NCBI GenBank assembly: GCA_945871915.1
Contig: CAMBXO010000006.1
Location: forward strand, 62,001-126,000
Source: Singulisphaera sp. GP187
GTDB lineage: Bacteria; Planctomycetota; Phycisphaerae; Phycisphaerales; SM1A02
DNA length: 64,000 bases
Direction: 5' to 3'
Below the pieces are notes generated by a model, which worked only from the letters and a program-made list of their open reading frames with translations, was not told where the DNA came from and searched no databases. Of this stretch, positions 59,200-64,000 are shown in pieces. Each line of letters begins with the position of its first letter. Within the stretch, counting starts at the first letter, position 1. The translations under genes and the position numbers were made by a program.

Positions 59200-59682
59200 A
59201 TGATCGACATTCGCAAGCTCAAGGAGTTGATTCGGCTCATGTCCGCCAACGATTTAGTGGAAATGGATCTCCGTGACAAGGACGAGCAGGTCACCATTCG
59301 AAGGCCTCATCTTTCGGCGGCTCCGCAAGTGGTGCATCACACCCCAGTCGCTGGTTCGCAACACATTCCACCGCCGTCAGCCAACCTTACATCGGCGGCT
59401 TCAGCGGCCAATGCTTCAGCGGCCCCAGATGCCGACGAAGGCCTTGTCCGAATTGAAAGCCCGATGGTGGGCACCTTTTATGCGTCGCCAACACCTGAAA
59501 AACCGGCCTTTGTTGCTGTGGGCGGAAGTGTGGGGCCGTCCTCCGTTGTGTGCTTGATTGAAGCCATGAAGATTTTCAACGAAATCAACGCAGGCGTCAC
59601 TGGTTCGATTTCCCGGATTCTGGTGAAAAGCGGAGACCCCGTCGAATTCGGACAGGTTCTCTTTCTCGTCAAGCCTTCCTGA
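59200..59682 (+). CDS. accB: Biotin carboxyl carrier protein of acetyl-CoA carboxylase
   Basis: 160 residues. An N-terminal helical part (IRKLKELIRLMSANDLVEMD, residues 4-23) and a flexible Ala/Ser/Pro linker (40-78) lead into a biotinyl domain (80-160). The biotinylation site is K124 in EAMKIFNEI. The thumb-containing VESPMVGTFYASP-type segment (IESPMVGTFYASPTPEKP) is typical of AccB. It carries CO2 between AccC and AccAD in the first step of fatty acid synthesis. accC follows 15 bases later. Confidence 0.95.
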   Translation: MIDIRKLKELIRLMSANDLVEMDLRDKDEQVTIRRPHLSAAPQVVHHTPVAGSQHIPPPSANLTSAASAANASAAPDADEGLVRIESPMVGTFYASPTPEKPAFVAVGGSVGPSSVVCLIEAMKIFNEINAGVTGSISRILVKSGDPVEFGQVLFLVKPS

Positions 59683-59697
59683 ACGGATTCATTCCCC

Positions 59698-61047
59698 ATG
59701 TTTCAGCGCATCCTTATCGCCAACCGTGGTGAAATCGCCTTGCGCATCATTCGGGCGTGCCGATCGCTGGGTGTGAGTCCAGTGTGTGTGTACAGCGTCG
59801 CCGACAAAGATGGCCCATGGATTGAACAGGCGGATGAATCGATTTGCATTGGCGCGGCCGCATCGAAGGAGAGTTACCTGCGCATCGAACGATTGATCGC
59901 TGCCGCCGAAGTAACCGGAGCGGATGCCATTCATCCTGGCTATGGGTTCCTGAGTGAAAATGCGCACTTCGCCGAAGTCTGTCGCGACTGCAATATCACC
60001 TTCATTGGTCCAAGTCCGGAAGCCATGGGACTGCTCGGCGACAAGATCAACTGCAAACGGCTTGCGCGACAGAGCGGAACACCAGTATTTCCTGGAACCG
60101 AAGGCGGCATCGAAGATATCGACGAAGCCGCGAAGATTGCCAAGGAGATTGGCTACCCAGTCATCGTGAAAGCGGCGGCCGGTGGCGGCGGGCGAGGCAT
60201 GCGTGTTGCACGCGACGAAGTGTCCTTGCGTGAGGGTGTTGGATCGGCCAAGCAAGAAGCCCTTGCGGCCTTCGGGAACGGAACCGTGTATGTAGAAAAA
60301 TACCTTGAAAATGCTCGCCATTTCGAGGTTCAGACGATTGGCGATCGCCACGGTCATGCGGTCCATCTGTACGAACGAGATTGCAGCAGCCAACGGCGGC
60401 ATCAGAAACTGGTTGAAGAGGCGCCGAGTCCCGGAGTTGATCCTCGCAAGAGAGACCGCGTGTGTGAAAGCGCCGCCGAGTTGATCAAGCAAGCAAAATA
60501 TTGCGGGGCCGCAACGGTTGAATTTCTGATGGATCAGAAACAAGAATTCTTCATGCTTGAGGTGAATACACGCGTGCAGGTGGAGCACCCTGTGACGGAA
60601 ATGATCACCGGTATCGACATTGTGCAAACGCAGATTCGCGTGGCGGCAGGGGAGCCACTTCCATTTTCACAGAAAGACATCAAGCCCACCGGCCATGCGA
60701 TTGAGGTGCGGATCAACGCCGAGGATCCGAATCGAGGATTCATGCCGCAGGCTGGATTGATCGAGGTGTTCACCGTGCCAGGCGGTCCGGGCGTTCGGCT
60801 TGATACGCATGCTCGCGCCGGGTACCGCATTCCTTCGAACTACGACAGCATGATTGGCAAATTGATTGTGCATGGGCCAACGCGCGACGCCGCGATTGCA
60901 CGGATGCGTCAGGCCCTGAAAGAGTTTCGGATTGGCCCGATTCACACCACCATTCCATTGCATCAACGCATCATGGAACACCCGGAATTCACCGGAGCCA
61001 ACATGGACATTCATTGGGTGGAACGCTGGTTAAAGGCCACGGGCTAA
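59698..61047 (+). CDS. accC: Biotin carboxylase subunit of acetyl-CoA carboxylase
   Basis: 449 residues, the usual AccC length. AccC carboxylates biotin on AccB with ATP and bicarbonate. The N-terminal biotin-carboxylase fold starts FQRILIANRGEIALRIIRAC. The ATP-grasp glycine loop is KAAAGGGGRGMR, and the metal/ATP-binding Glu lies in EFFMLEVNTRVQVEHPVTE. R and E residues for bicarbonate chemistry are in the same block. It follows accB by 15 bases in a classic accBC operon. accA and accD are not in the window. The 45-base gap to the convergent gene shows no terminator. Confidence 0.96.
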   Translation: MFQRILIANRGEIALRIIRACRSLGVSPVCVYSVADKDGPWIEQADESICIGAAASKESYLRIERLIAAAEVTGADAIHPGYGFLSENAHFAEVCRDCNITFIGPSPEAMGLLGDKINCKRLARQSGTPVFPGTEGGIEDIDEAAKIAKEIGYPVIVKAAAGGGGRGMRVARDEVSLREGVGSAKQEALAAFGNGTVYVEKYLENARHFEVQTIGDRHGHAVHLYERDCSSQRRHQKLVEEAPSPGVDPRKRDRVCESAAELIKQAKYCGAATVEFLMDQKQEFFMLEVNTRVQVEHPVTEMITGIDIVQTQIRVAAGEPLPFSQKDIKPTGHAIEVRINAEDPNRGFMPQAGLIEVFTVPGGPGVRLDTHARAGYRIPSNYDSMIGKLIVHGPTRDAAIARMRQALKEFRIGPIHTTIPLHQRIMEHPEFTGANMDIHWVERWLKATG

Positions 61048-61092
61048 ATTCACAACCGCAATCCACCGACGCAGTTCACGGTCCGAGCAATT

Positions 61093-62748
61093 TCAGCCAA
61101 CCGGCAGTGTGGTGCTGCCCACGATGCGCCCTTGCGATAAACCCTTGGCGGGATCGCTGAGCACTACCAATTTCACCACCGTGCCATCCGGAATGCGATA
61201 AATGATGTTCAGTTCTCCGCCGGTGGCGGCTCGGCGGAATCGCTTGATGGTAAAGCCTTCTTCCGGCGGCTCGAGATAAATTTCAAATTCTCCGTTCTGC
61301 TCATTCTTCAGGATGTAGCCGCACGGGCTGTAGACATTGCTGTTGGCATCCACCAGCATCGGTACGCCAAACTCGCCAACCTTTTCCGCATCTTTGCGAG
61401 TTCGATTGACATTGAAGAGATCAACCGCGGTATCACGCGTGCACTTCAGCATCACAATCTTTGAGCCGGGCGGCGCGAAAATACTGTTGACATCACTTCG
61501 CACATTGCCATCCCGTTTGAATCGTTCGGCCGCGCCACTCATCAGTCGGCCTTCACTCTCCACCAGCGATCCGGGCAGCCCATTCTTCTCCAGCCCCGCA
61601 CCTTGAAGGCTTGAGTCCATACGGAGTTCAGTCCCAGGAATCACTGGCGTGTCAGCGTCCGCCGCCAGTTCGATCTTGGATCCGGCTGACTGAACGGCCT
61701 TGGCCATGTCTTGTGCACCTTCCGTCAACTGCGGAAGTGCGAATCGAAGTCCCTTGATCTGCAGGAACAGCTGGCCGCCTGCAGTGCGATTCAATCCCTT
61801 GGCAGGGAAAATGAGACACGCGATCGTTTCATCGGTGGTCTTAGGGGTTCCCATGTACGCGGCGTCACCCTGAAATCGGTACCGCACCAGCGACATACCG
61901 GATGTTTCCTCGGCCTGTGCAAACTCAACTGGAAACACACTGCTTCCAGTGGTCCCGTCGATCAGACGGGCTTGCGATGCGGAAAGGGTAAATCCATTGG
62001 AAGGGTCGTAACTGGGTCGCTTGGCACTCACCAAGACCGCATAGGCGCCTGTGCCCTGTGTTGTGGAACCCAAAATAAATGTCGGATCGAAGAATGCGCC
62101 GGCGATGCTGATGCCTTTGGGGCCAACGAAACTCTTGCCCTTTCCTTTTTCCACGGAATCTCGCAGCAGGCTTCCGCCATCGCCAGCGATATCGGGGCGC
62201 CATGCCGCAAGCGAAGCCTGCCCAAAAGTCGGAGCGAATGCGTGGTCGGAGAGCATTCCAAAAAACCATCCGGTGGAAGCCATGACCAGTGAAACCACGG
62301 ATCCCGGTTCTGTTTGCACTGGCAATTCCGAACTGGGTTCTCGCTTCCATCCTTCATAGTCAATCATTTCACGAGTGCTTGCCACATGACCCATGGAGAT
62401 CAAGACCATTCCAATGGTGAGCACGCCGCTGCCTAAACCCAGAACACTTCCAAAGGCCCAGTCGGACCAGCGAGGAAGGACCGGACGAAATGGACACGCC
62501 TTGTCCACAATCGTTCGCAAGATCAAAAGAGAAACGAGAAAGAGACCGCCCAGTGCAAGTCCCCATCCATAGTGGGTCAGCTCACCGTCAAGAAGAAATC
62601 CAATGGTGATCGGTTCCCAGAGAGCAATCGCCATCGAACCAGCAATCACGACGCACAGAAAGTGCAGCAGCGCGTCAAAGACACCCGCATTCGCCCACCA
62701 GTAGGCGACGAGAAGCACCAGCAGCACAACAAGGATCGCAAGCAACAT
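61093..62748 (-). CDS. CvpA-like membrane protein with large soluble C-terminal region
   Basis: 551 residues. The first 135 residues contain about four hydrophobic helices in the pattern of CvpA-family proteins (colicin V production-type membrane proteins of unclear function). The remaining 400 residues are soluble and probably periplasmic. They include beta-rich elements such as YAVLVSAKRPSYDPSNGFTL and the block GFTIKRFRRAATGGELNIIY, and match no family I can name. It overlaps nothing; the upstream GspE-like gene ends four bases before its ATG, so the two are probably co-transcribed. Confidence 0.65.
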   Translation of the reverse strand: MLLAILVVLLVLLVAYWWANAGVFDALLHFLCVVIAGSMAIALWEPITIGFLLDGELTHYGWGLALGGLFLVSLLILRTIVDKACPFRPVLPRWSDWAFGSVLGLGSGVLTIGMVLISMGHVASTREMIDYEGWKREPSSELPVQTEPGSVVSLVMASTGWFFGMLSDHAFAPTFGQASLAAWRPDIAGDGGSLLRDSVEKGKGKSFVGPKGISIAGAFFDPTFILGSTTQGTGAYAVLVSAKRPSYDPSNGFTLSASQARLIDGTTGSSVFPVEFAQAEETSGMSLVRYRFQGDAAYMGTPKTTDETIACLIFPAKGLNRTAGGQLFLQIKGLRFALPQLTEGAQDMAKAVQSAGSKIELAADADTPVIPGTELRMDSSLQGAGLEKNGLPGSLVESEGRLMSGAAERFKRDGNVRSDVNSIFAPPGSKIVMLKCTRDTAVDLFNVNRTRKDAEKVGEFGVPMLVDANSNVYSPCGYILKNEQNGEFEIYLEPPEEGFTIKRFRRAATGGELNIIYRIPDGTVVKLVVLSDPAKGLSQGRIVGSTTLPVG

Positions 62749-62751
62749 GGG

Positions 62752-64000
62752 TTAGGCCTTTGGCTTAGCAGGTGGTGGAGTGGAGGGCGAAGTGGACGCA
62801 GGCTTGGCGGTCGCAGGAGCGGGTTGTGCAGCCGTGGCTGCAGGTTTCGGTGGAGCAAAGACACGCACAACTTCTTCCAGACTCGTGACACCTTCACGCA
62901 CTCTGAGGAGCGCCGCCTCTTGCATGCCCGGCGCCTTGAATTTAATTCGCATGGCGTTGTACGCGCTCTTCAGGTCGCCCTTGGCCAAATGCTCGCGAGC
63001 CTCGTCATCCAGTGGCAGCACTTCATACACACCAAGTTGCCCCTGGAATCCAGTGCCCTTGCACATGGGGCAATCCTCGACTTTGTTCTTGATCTGCACC
63101 TTGCCGCCGCTTCGGAATAACTCCACAGCCTTGCCTTCGGGAATCCCCAGTCGCTTGGCTTGATCGGGTGTTGGTGGAAAGCCAACGCGACACGCCAGAC
63201 ACAATTTACGAATCAGTCGACACGCAATCACCGCTCGCAATGGCGCCGCGGCCAATTTCACATCGCCCACACTTCGGAACCATTCGGTGATGGCCGGACC
63301 AACGCCGTCACATGGCACGGTCACATAGAAGCGAACATCTGCTGAAGTGGGTGCAGCGATCACCTTTCCCGTGCCAGGTTCGCTGATGTCGTCCACATAA
63401 ATGACATCCGGATTTCGGCGAACAATGGATTGCAACTGTGTGTGATAGTCCACGCCACCGGCGGAATTCCAAGATTGGTGATCGATGCCTTCGACACGAT
63501 GCAAACAATTTCGCTCGAACGCTTTCACCGCATTGGTAAACGCATCATGGGTCGCCGTCGCAGCGAGCCCCAGGGTGGTCAGACCTTGCCCCGGAGCAGC
63601 TGCCAGCAGCACCACGCCGCCGCCCTCAAGCCCTGGAGTAATGGGCTCAAGCAATCTCAATTGTTGAGGCGTGAAGCCAAGATCCTTGAGTTTCTTACCA
63701 AGCCGCGTTGCTAAATCAAAATCGATTCGCAATTGCTGAGCGGTGGTACTGCCGGCCACCATGACGGTCAGGATGACCGCGGTATCGGCCGACACCGCGG
63801 TGCAGGTTCCCGTTTGTCGTTTGCGCTGTTCCTTCACATCAAGCCCGCAATAATCCTTCAGCATGCCGATCGCCGCCAGCATGGCCTCAGATGTTGGGGC
63901 GTCCAACTTGTTTCGAATGCCGTCCACGGTGGCCACCACGGTGATGCCATCTGATTTCACAATGGCATCCAGTCGTGAGGCGTTTCGATCGATGGCGGCT
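62752..64000 (-). CDS. GspE/PilB-family ATPase-like protein with degenerate nucleotide site (5' end outside window)
   Basis: The frame is open from the window edge to a stop at 62752, giving 415 visible codons (the N-terminus is missing). The overall layout is that of type II secretion/type IV pilus ATPases: an RVDG-like ATVDGIRNKLD, a P-loop position, ASP-box and Walker B regions, and a zinc-binding CxxC pair set (LCLACR and DCPMCKG) followed by GVYEVLPLDDEARE. However, the P-loop reads GQGLTT instead of GSGKTT (63574-63591) and the Walker B region reads PDVIYVDDISEP. The invariant lysine is therefore lost and hydrolysis is doubtful. An Ala/Pro-rich tail ends the protein. Confidence 0.75.
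   Translation of the reverse strand, partial: AAIDRNASRLDAIVKSDGITVVATVDGIRNKLDAPTSEAMLAAIGMLKDYCGLDVKEQRKRQTGTCTAVSADTAVILTVMVAGSTTAQQLRIDFDLATRLGKKLKDLGFTPQQLRLLEPITPGLEGGGVVLLAAAPGQGLTTLGLAATATHDAFTNAVKAFERNCLHRVEGIDHQSWNSAGGVDYHTQLQSIVRRNPDVIYVDDISEPGTGKVIAAPTSADVRFYVTVPCDGVGPAITEWFRSVGDVKLAAAPLRAVIACRLIRKLCLACRVGFPPTPDQAKRLGIPEGKAVELFRSGGKVQIKNKVEDCPMCKGTGFQGQLGVYEVLPLDDEAREHLAKGDLKSAYNAMRIKFKAPGMQEAALLRVREGVTSLEEVVRVFAPPKPAATAAQPAPATAKPASTSPSTPPPAKPKA

Overview
The window reads as a compact bacterial chromosome segment from a Gram-negative, aerobic organism. The best guess is the phylum Planctomycetota, class Phycisphaerae. That is an inference from the combination of FecR/CHASE2 signalling, a duplicated dockerin-like tail on a subtilase, a GspE-like protein with degenerate motifs, an LPS-type outer-membrane toolkit and NADH dehydrogenase genes; no rRNA or marker phylogeny is available here. 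Genes are tightly packed. Many neighbours overlap by ATGA, GTGA or TGATG, and convergent genes often meet or overlap at their 3' ends. There is no IS element, prophage, CRISPR array or defence island.

Layout. 1-920: tail of citrate synthase and an MBL-fold hydrolase. 1066-10802: a rightward operon of an outer-membrane barrel, a lipoprotein, two large paralogous FecR-domain proteins and a CHASE2-type adenylate cyclase; this is the most unusual gene set in the window. 10804-14440 (leftward): 2-hydroxyacid (phosphoglycerate-type) dehydrogenase, enolase and a GAF-SpoIIE phosphatase. 14568-17943: a subtilase-like secreted protein with a dockerin-like tail, and a two-module ABC permease. 17990-24511: nuoD, nuoE, a small ORF, nuoF, then a DUF1801 protein, a methyltransferase, ybeY and a CBS-domain membrane protein. 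24472-39149: envelope and LPS-related genes (lptB, a PEGA lipoprotein, a PagL-like deacylase, an LpxL-like acyltransferase, kdsC, a very large LptC/LptA-like protein and an MsbA-like exporter), interspersed with rpsT, a CPBP protease, an MgtE-like transporter and tryptophan 2,3-dioxygenase. 39197-48840: a secreted EEP-family enzyme, then a leftward set of an AsmA-like giant, a LOG-family protein, a lipoprotein, pssA and trpB. 48900-55251: a small membrane protein, a pteridine-reductase-like SDR, a TPR protein, valS, a HExxH lipoprotein and tRNA-Ser(UGA). 55317-59095: a coiled-coil membrane protein and a BtuFCD-type importer with a small coupled membrane protein. 59200-61047: accB and accC. 61093-64000 (leftward): a CvpA-like membrane protein and a truncated-by-window GspE-like protein with degenerate nucleotide-binding motifs.

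Regulatory signals. At twelve transcription-unit starts a TANNNT hexamer lies exactly 6 or 7 bases before the start codon, which predicts leaderless mRNAs as a common mode of expression. Conventional promoter or leader signals are seen before rpsT, accB and eno. One strong intrinsic terminator ends at 26016, preceded by a GAAA-capped hairpin and a plausible promoter, which together suggest a small RNA of about 90 nt. Inverted repeats near nuoD, accB, the 30351 gene and the 14440 gene are candidate operators.

Candidate new biology, in order of interest: the barrel/lipoprotein/FecR/FecR/CHASE2-cyclase operon and its repeated FecR C-terminal module; the pervasive leaderless signature; the small RNA at 25927-26016; the LptC/LptA megaprotein beside kdsC; and the degenerate GspE-like protein.
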